Shown: positions 19,380 to 28,386, counted from the first letter of the stretch. The stretch: DNA of 64,000 nucleotides from Rhizobium mongolense USDA 1844 (GCF_000419765.1 NZ_ATTQ01000002.1:248001-312000), one strand, 5' to 3'. Program-made: numbers and translations. The notes: generated from the sequence alone by a model not told the origin.

Positions 19380-19766
19380 TTACGCGGCGGCAATGATCTC
19401 GATTTCGACCAGCCAGTCCTCCCGCAGCGTTTCGACGACGATGGCTGTTGTGGGCACCCGACGCGCTCCGAGCGCCGCCACCCGCGCAATCTGGTTTGCC
19501 TCGGCAAAGGATGCATCGCGCAGGTAGCTGGTCAGTCGCACGATGTTGTCTGCGGTCATTTGTGCCTCTGCCAGAATTCGTCTGAGATTCGACCAGATCA
19601 GTTGGAGTTGGGAGTCTAGATCGACGCCGGCTGCGCCAGCCTCATCAAGGCCCATCGTTCCGCTAACGAAGACAAGACGGTCAGGCTGGCGCACCTCCAG
19701 GGCGTGCACGTAATCAGACGTGGCTGTGTAGATGCCGTCGTGTGGATTGCGAACGATCATTTCCAT
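19380..19766 (-). CDS. Rid (YjgF/YER057c) family protein lacking the RidA arginine
   Basis: 128 residues of the trimeric Rid fold (RLVFVSGTMGLD, TADNIVRLTSYL, VEIEIIAAA). RidA hydrolyses reactive enamine/imine products of PLP dehydratases and needs an arginine in a PARS-type motif. At that place this protein has VPTTAIVV, with threonine instead of arginine, so it belongs to another Rid subfamily and may not be an imine deaminase. It sits next to an Lrp regulator and a serine/threonine dehydratase homologue, which still suggests linked chemistry. Confidence 0.88.
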   Translation of the reverse strand: MEMIVRNPHDGIYTATSDYVHALEVRQPDRLVFVSGTMGLDEAGAAGVDLDSQLQLIWSNLRRILAEAQMTADNIVRLTSYLRDASFAEANQIARVAALGARRVPTTAIVVETLREDWLVEIEIIAAA

Positions 19767-19807
19767 TTCTGCTCCTCTGGAAGTTCATATGGCCTTTCGG
19801 CTATTTT

Positions 19808-19824
19808 GCCGAATAAAATTCGGC
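19808..19824. promoter_or_regulatory. 17-bp palindrome, likely Lrp operator
   Basis: gccgaat-aaa-attcggc, a perfect 7-bp inverted repeat with a 3-bp centre, lies between the divergent Rid and Lrp genes, 24 bp before the Lrp start. AsnC/Lrp proteins bind dyads of this size, so the neighbouring regulator is the obvious candidate. Confidence 0.6.
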
Positions 19825-19848
19825 TGGAAAGCGCAGGAGTAGGAACGG

Positions 19849-20376
19849 ATGGAAAATACAGAAGGCATTCGGCAAAAGCGGCGGGACAGGGCCGCCCTCG
19901 ATCTGTTCGACCGAAAGATATTAGCGGCTCTCGCCGCCGATGCGGGTCAGAGCTATGCCGTGCTGGGAGAGAGGGTAGGGCTTTCTCCGCCGTCGGTGCA
20001 CGAACGGGTCAAGCGGCTGAAACGGTCCGGTGTCATCCGGGATGTGGTCGCCCGGCTTGATGGCACAGCAGTCGGCAAGCCGCTGTTGGCCTTCGTGCAT
20101 GTGGAGGCGGCGGGTTGGGGCAAGAGCGAACGGCTGATGCAGATCAGCCGGTTTCCGGAGGTGGAGGAGATGCACTCGGTCGCCGGGGATGCCAGCATGA
20201 TCCTCAAGGTGCGGTTGGAAAATCCGCAGGCGCTCGAATTTCTCCTCGGCCAGATTCATTCCGTGCCGGGCGTCAGCGGCACGCGCAGCTATGTCGCGCT
20301 TTCCACGTATCTCGAGCGGCCGGTACAGGCGCAAGTCACGGCCGAGTGGCCCTCTGTGCCGTTGCCGCCGGAATAG
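19849..20376 (+). CDS. Lrp/AsnC family transcriptional regulator
   Basis: 175 residues. A helix-turn-helix (FDRKILAALAADAGQSYAVL, then GERVGLSPPSVHERVKRL) is followed by the RAM ligand domain (PLLAFVHVEA to the end). It is divergent from the Rid gene with a palindrome between, and its stop abuts the stop of the convergent dehydratase gene. It probably controls the Rid gene, and perhaps the dehydratase, in response to an amino acid. Confidence 0.92.
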   Translation: MENTEGIRQKRRDRAALDLFDRKILAALAADAGQSYAVLGERVGLSPPSVHERVKRLKRSGVIRDVVARLDGTAVGKPLLAFVHVEAAGWGKSERLMQISRFPEVEEMHSVAGDASMILKVRLENPQALEFLLGQIHSVPGVSGTRSYVALSTYLERPVQAQVTAEWPSVPLPPE

Positions 20377-21315
20377 TCAGTCGAATTTCACGGCAGCCGT
20401 GTTGGCGCCGCAGACCAAGACGCAGACGCGTTCATTCAGTACCGGAACATATTTGCCGGAAAGCACGGCTGCAAATGCCGCCGCGCCTCCGGGCTCGGCA
20501 ACGACCCTTGCCCCTTCCCATAGCGCTTTCTGAGCAGCACGGATTTCATCGTCCGTTACCAGGATGGGCGGCTGCACGAACTGCTGCGCGAGAGGAAACA
20601 TCAGTTCACCAACCCGTTTCGGGGCAAGCGAATCTGCCGCAATTCCACCTGCCGGAGCATCCATTGGTTTACCCGCCCTGAAGGCTTCGTAGAGGGTCGG
20701 CGCTCCATCGGATTCCACGGCCACGATCTTCACCCGGCCGCGAAACCAGGCGGCGATGCCGCCGACCAATCCGCCGCCGCCGACCGCGACCAGCAACGTG
20801 GTGATGTCCGGCATGTCCTCCTCGATCTCCTTGCCGAGGGTTCCCTGACCGAGCAGCGTCTCCACCTGGTCATAAGCATGTATGGCAAGCGCGCCGCTTG
20901 CCCGCTCATGGGTCTCGCTCGCCGCGAGCGCATCGGCGTAACGCTCTCCGCCGATGACCAGATTGGCACCGTAGGCGCGGATTTTCTCCGCCTTGGCAGG
21001 CGAGGTGACGCTCGGCACGAAGATGGTGGCCGGCACGCCAAGCCGCGATGCGGCATAGGCAACGGCCGCGCCGTGGTTGCCGCCGGAGGCTGCCACGATG
21101 CCGGCTTCAGGCACCTGCCGCGTAAGGAGGTGGGAAAAGGCGCCGCGTGCCTTGAAGGAGCCGGAATGCTGCAGGCATTCGAGCTTGAGATCGACCTTGA
21201 GCGCCGCTCCGCCGAAATCCTGCATGTCGACGCACATCACGGGTGTGCGACGGATATGGGGGCGGATCAGCCCTTCGATTTCGGCAATGCGTTCGGCAGA
21301 AAGGGCGATCGGCAT
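20377..21315 (-). CDS. Serine/threonine dehydratase-like PLP enzyme
   Basis: 312 residues, fold-type II PLP family. The PLP lysine is K55 in SGSFKARGAF, the substrate loop is ASGGNHGAAVAYAA, and the glycine-rich phosphate loop is VGGGGLVGG. It lacks the C-terminal ACT regulatory domain of biosynthetic IlvA, so it is of the catabolic or serine-racemase-like type. Such enzymes release 2-aminoacrylate or 2-aminocrotonate, which fits a Rid protein close by. It is divergent from the ArsR gene. Confidence 0.9.
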   Translation of the reverse strand: MPIALSAERIAEIEGLIRPHIRRTPVMCVDMQDFGGAALKVDLKLECLQHSGSFKARGAFSHLLTRQVPEAGIVAASGGNHGAAVAYAASRLGVPATIFVPSVTSPAKAEKIRAYGANLVIGGERYADALAASETHERASGALAIHAYDQVETLLGQGTLGKEIEEDMPDITTLLVAVGGGGLVGGIAAWFRGRVKIVAVESDGAPTLYEAFRAGKPMDAPAGGIAADSLAPKRVGELMFPLAQQFVQPPILVTDDEIRAAQKALWEGARVVAEPGGAAAFAAVLSGKYVPVLNERVCVLVCGANTAAVKFD

Positions 21316-21339
21316 GCAGGCTCTCCACGGATTGACAAT

Positions 21340-21367
21340 ATTTCGTTACTTGGCAAAATGACGAAAT
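21340..21367. promoter_or_regulatory. Inverted repeat over the ArsR start, likely operator
   Basis: atttcgt and acgaaat are separated by 14 bp between the divergent dehydratase and ArsR genes; the right arm overlaps the ArsR start codon. The placement suits autorepression and possible control of the dehydratase gene. Confidence 0.45.
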
Positions 21368-21668
21368 GCAAGATGTAGATATTCTGAAAGCCCTCGCCAA
21401 TGAACGACGCCTCGTCATTCTCGAATGGTTGAAAGAGCCGCGGAAGCATTTTTCGCCTCAGGTGGATGGCGACCTAGAGGACGACGGTGTCTGCGCCGTG
21501 CTCGTCGCCGAAAAGCTGGGCATAACTCCGGCAACGCTGAGCGAACATATGCGTATATTGGTGCAGGCGGAGCTGGTACACGCAAAACGTATAAAGCAAT
21601 GGATCTTCTATCGGCGCAATGAAGACCGCATCGCGGCGCTGAAGCAGGGGCTTTTCGCACACATATGA
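21366..21668 (+). CDS. ArsR/SmtB family transcriptional regulator
   Basis: 100 residues, a compact winged-helix repressor: DILKALANERRLVILEWL, then a recognition helix region GITPATLSEHMRILVQAELV and wing RIKQWIFYRRN. There is no CxC metal motif of the ArsR/SmtB metal sensors; the DGDLEDDGVCAVLVAEKLG loop has one cysteine. This class often senses small metabolites or redox state. It is divergent from the dehydratase at 20377-21315. Confidence 0.88.
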   Translation: MQDVDILKALANERRLVILEWLKEPRKHFSPQVDGDLEDDGVCAVLVAEKLGITPATLSEHMRILVQAELVHAKRIKQWIFYRRNEDRIAALKQGLFAHI

Positions 21669-21677
21669 TCGAAGGGG

Positions 21678-22574
21678 TCACGGCTGCCCCAGCCGCTCGC
21701 TTATGAAATCCACCACGGCCCGCACCGATGGCAGTTGGCCGCGCCGATGCGGGAGGAGCGCCGTTGTCGTGATGTTGCCCGCCGTCCATTCTGGCAGGAT
21801 ACGGATTATTCGCCCTTGCTCTATGGCCTCTCGGCAGACGGAAGTCGGAAGAATGGTGATTCCCATTCCCGCCGCCGCGGCCCTCAGCAGGACGAAAGGT
21901 TCGTCGGCCGCCATCACCGGCGCTGGCTTGACCAGCGTTTCGTCCCCTGTGGCGGAGAAAAGCCGCCATGCCGCCTCGGTGAGGCTGGGCATGACGGCAG
22001 CATGTGCCACGAGATCCTCCGGCCTTTGTGGAGCCCCGTGCCTGTCGACATAGGATGGCGCGGCGACGAGAAGAAATTCATGCTCTGCCAATTTACGCTG
22101 CACGAGGCTTGAATCGGCAAGCGGCAGCTGATGGCTGCGTACTGCGATATCGAAGCCCTCTTGTACGATATCGACCAAGCGATCGGTAACATGCAGAAAG
22201 ACTTTAAGCTTCGGATATCGGACCGCCAGGTCCGGTAGATGCTCGGCCAGCATGAACTGCGAAGCCGGCACCGAGGCGGTGATGCGCACGGTGCCGTTCG
22301 GCTCGCCGAGACGCGACCGGACAATGCTTTCCGCCATCTCCGCTTCGATGACTGATGCCTGCGCGTGCTCGAAGAAATCGCGTCCGAGATCCGTGAGTGA
22401 AAAGCTGCGCGAGGTGCGCTGGATCAGTCGCGCGCCCAGCTTCGCTTCCAGTTCTGCAACCCGCTTGCTCACCGTCGATTTGGGAACGCCGAGGCGCCGT
22501 CCAGCGGCCGTGAAGCTGCCGCCTTCGACTGCGTGAACGAAAAGGTTGAGATCGTTGAGATTAAAGGAGCTCAA
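21678..22574 (-). CDS. LysR family transcriptional regulator
   Basis: 298 residues: N-terminal winged helix-turn-helix (FVHAVEGGSFTAAGRRLGVP then KSTVSKRVAELEAKLGARL) and a periplasmic-binding-protein-like sensor domain. It is of the CrgA/DsdC-like subgroup common in proteobacteria. It is divergent from the GST gene at 22689, with 114 bp between starts, and so probably regulates it; the inducer is unknown. Confidence 0.92.
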   Translation of the reverse strand: MSSFNLNDLNLFVHAVEGGSFTAAGRRLGVPKSTVSKRVAELEAKLGARLIQRTSRSFSLTDLGRDFFEHAQASVIEAEMAESIVRSRLGEPNGTVRITASVPASQFMLAEHLPDLAVRYPKLKVFLHVTDRLVDIVQEGFDIAVRSHQLPLADSSLVQRKLAEHEFLLVAAPSYVDRHGAPQRPEDLVAHAAVMPSLTEAAWRLFSATGDETLVKPAPVMAADEPFVLLRAAAAGMGITILPTSVCREAIEQGRIIRILPEWTAGNITTTALLPHRRGQLPSVRAVVDFISERLGQP

Positions 22575-22688
22575 TTCAATCTTCCATATTCATAGACTTT
22601 GATTGTGCATTTTGAGCCGCTGTTCGGCAATCGTCCACAAAACGATATTCTGATCGTGAAATCAGTTCAATCCCGAAAGGAACGACGA

Positions 22689-23396
22689 ATGTCTCCGATT
22701 TTGTTTTACGGCGTGCCGGAAGGCTGCTCTTTTGCCTCCATCGTCGCACTCGAATGGTCAGGCGAGCCCTATCATCTCTGCCGGATCGAGATGCCGGAAG
22801 TCGTCTCGAGCGAAGACTATGGGCGGATCAACGCGATCGGCGAAACACCTTCGCTCATGCTTGGCGATGGCCGTGTCATGAGCGAGAGCATGGCAATCCT
22901 CAACCACATCGCTTCCGGCCACATCCGCAAGGGTCTCGGCTTTGCACAGGGCAGCGCCGAGTTTGATAGGCTGAACCAGATGCTCGCCTATCTCAACACC
23001 AGCTTTTTCAATGCATTCAGCTCGCTCTGGTACACGATCGAACACGAGCTGGAGCCGGATGCCAGGAAGGCGCTGACCGCTTATGGCGTTGCCAAGGTCG
23101 AGAAGGTCCATAGGGAACTCGAGCAACTTCTTGGCGGGCGCAAGTGGCTGCTTGGCAAAGGACCGAGCCTTGCCGACGCCTATTTCGCCGGCATCGCACG
23201 CTGGAACGACTTCCATAATGTCGTGGATCGCAAGCAATTCTCCGCACTGAACAGCCTCTATGAAAGGCTGCAGGAAAATCCAGCAGTGCGCTTTGCCCTG
23301 GCGATCGAACACGAAGAACCGGCCGAAAGCACAGGTGGCTTTCGTGGCCATGTCACGCTGGAGGACGCGCTCGGCTATCTGCAGAACGCAGCCTGA
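22689..23396 (+). CDS. Glutathione S-transferase family protein
   Basis: 235 residues from the ATG at 22689 (AAAGGAACGACGA upstream). The N-terminal thioredoxin-fold half (SPILFYGVPEGCSFASIVAL) has a cysteine where classical GSTs carry Ser/Tyr, and INAIGETPSLMLGDGRVMSE is the glutathione-binding cis-proline region. The C-terminal half is helical (LGKGPSLADAYFAGIARW). The divergent LysR gene is its likely regulator. Confidence 0.9.
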   Translation: MSPILFYGVPEGCSFASIVALEWSGEPYHLCRIEMPEVVSSEDYGRINAIGETPSLMLGDGRVMSESMAILNHIASGHIRKGLGFAQGSAEFDRLNQMLAYLNTSFFNAFSSLWYTIEHELEPDARKALTAYGVAKVEKVHRELEQLLGGRKWLLGKGPSLADAYFAGIARWNDFHNVVDRKQFSALNSLYERLQENPAVRFALAIEHEEPAESTGGFRGHVTLEDALGYLQNAA

Positions 23397-23410
23397 TGCC
23401 TTGCAACATT

Positions 23411-23438
23411 ATCCGCGCGGGTCATTCCCCGCGCGGAT
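23411..23438. terminator. 11-bp-stem hairpin between convergent GST and betC
   Basis: ATCCGCGCGGG and CCCGCGCGGAT flank a 6-nt loop. The hairpin overlaps the betC stop codon. No U-tract follows on either strand, so it may block read-through between the convergent genes rather than act as a standard terminator. Confidence 0.5.
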
Positions 23439-24936
23439 ATCGCTGGTTCTCTTCCAGAACGTTAAGGTCCATGTGGTTGCGCATATAGCGCTCCGAGGCC
23501 TTCTGCAGCGGCTGGTAGTCCCAGGGATAATAGGCGCCATTGCGCAGCGCTGCATAAACGACCCAGCGGCGTGCCTGGCTTTCCCGCACGGATTGGTCGT
23601 AGTGTGCGAGGTCCCAGCGTTTATTTGCCTGTTCGGTCAATGCCGTGAGCGTCGCGGTATGGGCCGGGTCCGTAGCTAGGTTTTTGAGCTCGTGCGGATC
23701 GGCATCGAGGTCGAAGAGCATCGGCGGGTCTTTTTCGCAGAGCGACAGCTTGTAGCGCCTGTCGCGCAGGCAGACGAGCGGCGCGATCGAGCCCTCCGCA
23801 GCATATTCCATCGGCACCGCGCCGCGACTGCCGGTGCCCGTGGCGAGGGGGGCCAGGTCCTCGCCGTCGGTCCATTTCTTGAGCGAGCTTATGTCGAGAC
23901 CGGCAAGTCCCGCCAGCGTCGGCGTCACGTCCAGCGTTGAAACCGGCTGATCGATTCGCGCTGCCTTCCAGCCGGGTGCGGCAATCATCAGCGGTACCCG
24001 CGCCGAACCGTCGAAGAAGCACATCTTGAACCACAGCCCGCGTTCGCCGAGCATGTCACCGTGGTCGGAGACAAACAGGATGATGGTGTTTTCCGCCATC
24101 CGTCCGCGCTCGAGCACGTCGAGGATCTCACCGATTTTCTCGTCCACATAGGAGATACTGGCGAAGTAGCCCCTTCGCGCGCGGCGGATGTGTTCGGGCG
24201 TAATGTCGAAAGCCTTGTAGTCGCAGGCCTCGAGCAGGCGCTGCGAATGCGGATCGAGCTCATCGAACGGGATTGGTCCGATCTCGGGGTCGAGCGCCGG
24301 GCAGTCTTCGTAGAGATCAAAGAATTTCCGCCGTGCCACGTAAGGGTCGTGCGGATGCGTGAAGCTGACGGTCAGACACCATGGACGCTCGTCCTGCCGG
24401 CGCGAAAGATCGTAGAGTTTGCGGGTCGCGTGGTAGGCGACCTCGTCGTCATATTCCATCTGGTTGGTGATTTCGGCGACGCCGGCGCCGGTGACCGAAC
24501 CGAGGTTGTGATACCACCAGTCGATGCGCTCGCCGGGTTTCGTATAGTCGGGCGTCCAGCCGAAATCGGCGGGATAGATATCGGTCGTCAGCCGCTCCTC
24601 GAAGCCGTGAAGTTGATCTGGCCCGACGAAATGCATCTTGCCGGAAAGCGCTGTCTGATATCCGACGGCCCGCAGATGGTGCGCGTAAGTCGGGATGTCG
24701 GAGGCAAATTCTGCGGCATTGTCATAGACGCGTGTCCGGCTGGGGAGCTGGCCCGACATGAAGGAGGCTCGCGCCGGAGCGCAGAGCGGGCTTGCCGTAT
24801 AGGTGTTGGCGAAACGCACGGAACGCTCCGCCAATGCCTTCAGATGCGGCGCGTGAAGAAATTCGGCCGGTCCGTCCGGAAACAGCGTTCCGTTGAACTG
24901 GTCGACCATGAGGATGAGGATATTCGGGCGCGCCAT
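23422..24936 (-). CDS. betC: Choline-sulfatase
   Basis: 504 residues, close in pattern to rhizobial BetC, which hydrolyses choline-O-sulfate to choline and sulfate and so supplies glycine-betaine precursor. The sulfatase signature SPLCAPARASFMSGQLPSR (about 49-67) contains the cysteine (C52) that becomes formylglycine. Metal-binding D12 (LMVDQ) and VSDHGDMLGERGLWFKM are present. The choX gene that would deliver the substrate is reduced to a stub upstream (24957-25121); the LysR gene at 25233 is the probable activator. Confidence 0.95.
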   Translation of the reverse strand: MARPNILILMVDQFNGTLFPDGPAEFLHAPHLKALAERSVRFANTYTASPLCAPARASFMSGQLPSRTRVYDNAAEFASDIPTYAHHLRAVGYQTALSGKMHFVGPDQLHGFEERLTTDIYPADFGWTPDYTKPGERIDWWYHNLGSVTGAGVAEITNQMEYDDEVAYHATRKLYDLSRRQDERPWCLTVSFTHPHDPYVARRKFFDLYEDCPALDPEIGPIPFDELDPHSQRLLEACDYKAFDITPEHIRRARRGYFASISYVDEKIGEILDVLERGRMAENTIILFVSDHGDMLGERGLWFKMCFFDGSARVPLMIAAPGWKAARIDQPVSTLDVTPTLAGLAGLDISSLKKWTDGEDLAPLATGTGSRGAVPMEYAAEGSIAPLVCLRDRRYKLSLCEKDPPMLFDLDADPHELKNLATDPAHTATLTALTEQANKRWDLAHYDQSVRESQARRWVVYAALRNGAYYPWDYQPLQKASERYMRNHMDLNVLEENQRYPRGE

Positions 24937-24956
24937 GTGGTGTTTGTCCTTGGAAA

Positions 24957-25121
24957 TTAGAGGCCGAGCGAGCTTTTCACCGCATCAGCAGCGGGCTTCC
25001 CCTCGAGCGTGGTGACGCCAAAGAGCCACGGATCGATGGCCTTTGGGTTTGCCTTCAGCCATGCCGCTGGAGCGGCACCGGGAAGGAGAGAGAAGAGGAG
25101 GCTGGCAGCGAACCGGTTCAT
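24957..25121 (-). pseudogene. choX: choX remnant: choline-binding protein collapsed by internal deletion
   Basis: A 54-codon open frame. Residues 1-20 are a signal peptide (MNRFAASLLFSLLPGAAPAA). Residues 21-54 (WLKANPKAIDPWLFGVTTLE, then GKPAADAVKSSLGL) match the extreme C-terminus of choline ABC transporter binding proteins, which have WLKxNPxxxxxWLxGVTTxxGKP. About 250 residues between the two are gone and the reading frame is kept. The stub cannot bind choline. No choW or choV gene follows. Position between betC and its LysR regulator is that of choX in related rhizobia. Confidence 0.72.
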
Positions 25122-25232
25122 GGGCGAATTCTTTCCATTGCAGTTCCTCTGTTATTCGAGCAATTTATTGAACATCAGGTTAGTTCCCGTTGTGAAGCTG
25201 GCTTTTTTCAATGGGCGATCAAAGGATTTTTT

Positions 25233-26153
25233 ATGGCAGAGCGACCAATTGACCTTGGATGGGTTCGCGTATTTGCCGCGGTGGGGAAAATGGGCAGTCT
25301 CTCGTCTGCGGCCGGAACGCTCGGCCTGACCCAGCCTGCTGTCAGCTATCAGATCCGCCGCCTGGAGGAGCACATGGGCGTCAGCCTCCTTCAGCGGCAG
25401 CACCGCGGTGTCGAATTGACATCGGAAGGCCGCAGGCTTTTCGACGTCACCTCTCGCACGGTTGACGATATCGACATGCTGGTGCGCAGTTTTCGCAGCC
25501 AATCCGAACGTCCGGCGATCAGGCTGAGGACGGATTACGCCTTCTCATCGCTCTGGCTGATCCCACGTATGCATACCTTCCGCCTGCTTTATCCCGAAAT
25601 GGACATCCAGATCGTCGCGACGCAGCGCATGGAGCACGGCCCGCCGGATGGCGACATTGCCGTCGTCTTCGGAACGCGGCAGGAATTCGGCAGCAACGCG
25701 ACGCTACTTCTGCCAGAAAAGGTCGTCCCGATTTGCACCCAAGGCTTCCTGGATCGAAACGGCCCCTTCTTCGATCCGTTCGAGATTGCCAGCGCGCGTC
25801 TTCTGCATCTCGATACGCGCGCACCGTCGCCGTGGTTCGATTGGAAGAGCTACCTCGCCGAGCTCGGCATCAATCGTGATGCGGCCGTAGGGCAGGGCGA
25901 GCTCAGTTTCAACACATATTCGCTTGTCGTGCAGGCGGCGATCGGCGAGCAGGGGCTGGCGATCGGCTGGATGGGTCTGGTCGATTCGCTGCTCTCGTCA
26001 CGTATGCTGGTTACAGCCGGCCCGATGTTGGAGGCCACGGACCGCGGCTACTGGCTTTTGCCGCCGAAAGCGCAGAGCGCGGAGACTGATCGGCTTGCCG
26101 CCTGGCTGATCTCCGAGGCCGGCATAGACGCGCTCAAGGCGCAAGATCTTTGA
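25233..26153 (+). CDS. LysR regulator of choline-sulfate utilisation
   Basis: 306 residues. Helix-turn-helix at the N-terminus (FAAVGKMGSLSSAAGTLGLT then QPAVSYQIRRLEEHMGVSLL) and a GcvA-like sensor domain. Divergence from betC and the overall pattern place it in the group annotated as choline-sulfate-utilisation transcription factors. This is inference from context. Its last 20 bp overlap the convergent otsA gene. Confidence 0.88.
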   Translation: MAERPIDLGWVRVFAAVGKMGSLSSAAGTLGLTQPAVSYQIRRLEEHMGVSLLQRQHRGVELTSEGRRLFDVTSRTVDDIDMLVRSFRSQSERPAIRLRTDYAFSSLWLIPRMHTFRLLYPEMDIQIVATQRMEHGPPDGDIAVVFGTRQEFGSNATLLLPEKVVPICTQGFLDRNGPFFDPFEIASARLLHLDTRAPSPWFDWKSYLAELGINRDAAVGQGELSFNTYSLVVQAAIGEQGLAIGWMGLVDSLLSSRMLVTAGPMLEATDRGYWLLPPKAQSAETDRLAAWLISEAGIDALKAQDL

Positions 26154-27507
26154 GAAAATCCCGGCACCAGCGCGACACATCGTGTTCCAGCAAATGGTCC
26201 ATCATCATCTGCCAGCGCTCTTTCCGCTCTTCCAGGGGCATGCTGAGCGCCCTCGCCATCGCGTTTGCCGTACCCTCGATATCGTAGGGGTTGACCAGCA
26301 GGGAGCCTTTCAGCTCGCGGGCAGCACCGGCGAAGCGCGAAAGCACGAGCACGCCCGGATCGTCCGGGTTTTGTGCGGCTACATATTCCTTGGCGACAAG
26401 GTTCATCCCGTCCCGCAGCGGGGTCACCAAGCCGACTTTGCCGAGCCGGTAGAGCCCAGCGAGAATGTGGCGTCCCACGGATCGGTTGATATAGCGTATC
26501 GGCACCCAATCGACGGCGCTGAGAGCGCCGTTCACCCTGCCGGCCTGCTCTGCCACGGTGCGTTGCATGGCTTCGTATTCAGGCACTTCGGAGCGGGACT
26601 TCGGGGTGATCTGCAGATAGGTGACGCGCCCCTGCTGTGCCGGATTGGCCAGGATGAAGCGCTCGAAAGCGTCGATGCGCTGCGTGATTCCCTTGGAATA
26701 ATCTAGGCGGTCGACGCCGATGATCAGGCTGCGGCCTTCGATGCTTAGACGCGCTTTTTTGACCATGCTGTTGCTCGCGGCCCTTTGGGCGAATTCGGCA
26801 AAGGCCGCAGTCTCGATGCTGATCGCATAGGCACCGCCCTTGAAAGTCCGGCCATGGGAGCTGTAGCGGCCTTCGCCGAGTTCGTCGCCGATGCCTTCCC
26901 GTCTGAGACATCCGGCGAAATTCTCAAGGTCGTGATCCGTCTGAAAGCCGACAACATCGTAGTGCGAGAGGCCGCGCATGATCTGCTCGTGAACCGGCAT
27001 TGTGAAGAGCACGTCCGCTGGCGGCCATGGAATATGGAGGAAGAAGCCGATGCGGTTCTTCAGGCCCATTTGACGCAGTTCCGCGGCGAGCGGGATCAGG
27101 TGGTAGTCGTGCACCCAGATGAGGTCATCGGGTTCGATCAGCGGCGCCAGCCGATGAGCAAAAAAACGGTTGACGCGGAAATAGCCGGCCATCTCCTTGC
27201 GGCCGTATTCCGCAAGATCCAGACGGTAGTGGCAGATCGGCCAGAGAACGCGGTTGGCAAAGCCGTGATAGTATTCTTCCACATCGGTATCGGTCAGATC
27301 CGTCAGTGCATAGGTGATGTTGCCTTGCTGCAGCCGTGCAAGCGGCTGCGGCTCATGCTCGCCGCTCGATTTTCCCGACCAGCCCATCCATATCCCGCCG
27401 CGCTCCTCAAGGGCTGCCTTCAGGGCGACCGCCAGCCCGCCGGCGGGCGCAATGCCGCCCTTGTCGGGAACGGGCACGCGATTGGAAACAATGACGAGAC
27501 GGCTCAT
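26134..27507 (-). CDS. otsA: Alpha,alpha-trehalose-phosphate synthase (UDP-forming)
   Basis: 457 residues from the ATG at 27507 (AAAGGAACTGGC upstream). A GT20 glycosyltransferase joining UDP-glucose and glucose 6-phosphate to trehalose 6-phosphate. Typical segments are VSNRVPVP at the N-terminus, WVHDYHLIPLAAELR, VGFQTDHDLENF, GVDRLDYSKGI and TPLRDGMNLVAKEYVA. It follows otsB with a 44-bp gap. Trehalose is an osmoprotectant, which matches the neighbouring choline-sulfatase. Confidence 0.95.
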   Translation of the reverse strand: MSRLVIVSNRVPVPDKGGIAPAGGLAVALKAALEERGGIWMGWSGKSSGEHEPQPLARLQQGNITYALTDLTDTDVEEYYHGFANRVLWPICHYRLDLAEYGRKEMAGYFRVNRFFAHRLAPLIEPDDLIWVHDYHLIPLAAELRQMGLKNRIGFFLHIPWPPADVLFTMPVHEQIMRGLSHYDVVGFQTDHDLENFAGCLRREGIGDELGEGRYSSHGRTFKGGAYAISIETAAFAEFAQRAASNSMVKKARLSIEGRSLIIGVDRLDYSKGITQRIDAFERFILANPAQQGRVTYLQITPKSRSEVPEYEAMQRTVAEQAGRVNGALSAVDWVPIRYINRSVGRHILAGLYRLGKVGLVTPLRDGMNLVAKEYVAAQNPDDPGVLVLSRFAGAARELKGSLLVNPYDIEGTANAMARALSMPLEERKERWQMMMDHLLEHDVSRWCRDFLKDLAP

Positions 27508-27551
27508 GCCAGTTCCTTTCATGCAATAAAATACGTCGGGTGCTCAAATCT

Positions 27552-28349
27552 TCACGAGGCCAATGTCTCAATGATGCCGCGCAGAGCTTCGGCAGAGGGG
27601 ATGGAGCCGCGCGCTTCGCTCGCAGGCGAAAGCGGCCCGACGCGGATCGAATGGCCGCCAAGCCGGTTGACCGTGCGAAACATCGCTTCGTCGGTCACAT
27701 CGTCCCCGATCGCAATGGCGCGTCTTCCGGCAAAGACCGGATGTGCGAGAAAGGCTTCGACCGCGTTGCCCTTGTCTGCGCTGGCCGGACGAATTTCGAT
27801 CACCATCTTGCCGTGCTGGATCGTCCAGTTCGGTCCGGCTCGACTAAGCGCCCGTTCCATCAATGGTTCGAGCTCGAGCTCCCTGTCCGGGGCAAGCCGA
27901 TAATGTGCGGCGACCGCTGCTCCCTTATCCTCGATCAGAACCCCCGCCCAACCTGCAGTCTCGGCGGCGAGATCCGCCTTCAGCCGCTCGAATTCCGCTG
28001 TGACTTCGGCTTTGCGCAGGCGTCCGTCCGGGTCGCGCCGCTCGGCACCGTGAAGTCCGGCGATCGGAAAGTGGAACGGCGAAAAAAGCTGGTCGGCATA
28101 GTCGAGCCCCCGGCCGGTCACGAGGGCCAGCGCACCTGCGAGCCTTGTCGCCAAGACGTCGAGATTTGCAGGCAGCGACGGTGGAACGACGATGTCGTCC
28201 GGCGTCTCGGCTAACTCGAGCAAGGTCCCGTCGATATCCATGAAGAGGGCCCAATTTTCCGGCTCGGCGGAGAGAACAGCGAGAATAGAGTCTTCCCCTG
28301 AAACCGCATCCGGTTTCGAGGCGCTGAGAGACTGCTTCTGGTATGACAT
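27552..28349 (-). CDS. otsB: Trehalose-6-phosphate phosphatase
   Basis: 265 residues, a HAD-superfamily enzyme that removes phosphate from trehalose 6-phosphate. Motif I is FMDIDGTLLEL (D38 and D40), TGR follows as motif II, and GDDVTDEAMF is motif IV. Its gene precedes otsA in the same direction, so the two probably form one transcript. Confidence 0.94.
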   Translation of the reverse strand: MSYQKQSLSASKPDAVSGEDSILAVLSAEPENWALFMDIDGTLLELAETPDDIVVPPSLPANLDVLATRLAGALALVTGRGLDYADQLFSPFHFPIAGLHGAERRDPDGRLRKAEVTAEFERLKADLAAETAGWAGVLIEDKGAAVAAHYRLAPDRELELEPLMERALSRAGPNWTIQHGKMVIEIRPASADKGNAVEAFLAHPVFAGRRAIAIGDDVTDEAMFRTVNRLGGHSIRVGPLSPASEARGSIPSAEALRGIIETLAS

Positions 28350-28386
28350 GAGGCTCTATCTATGTCAGGCCCCGCTTCAGGCAACC

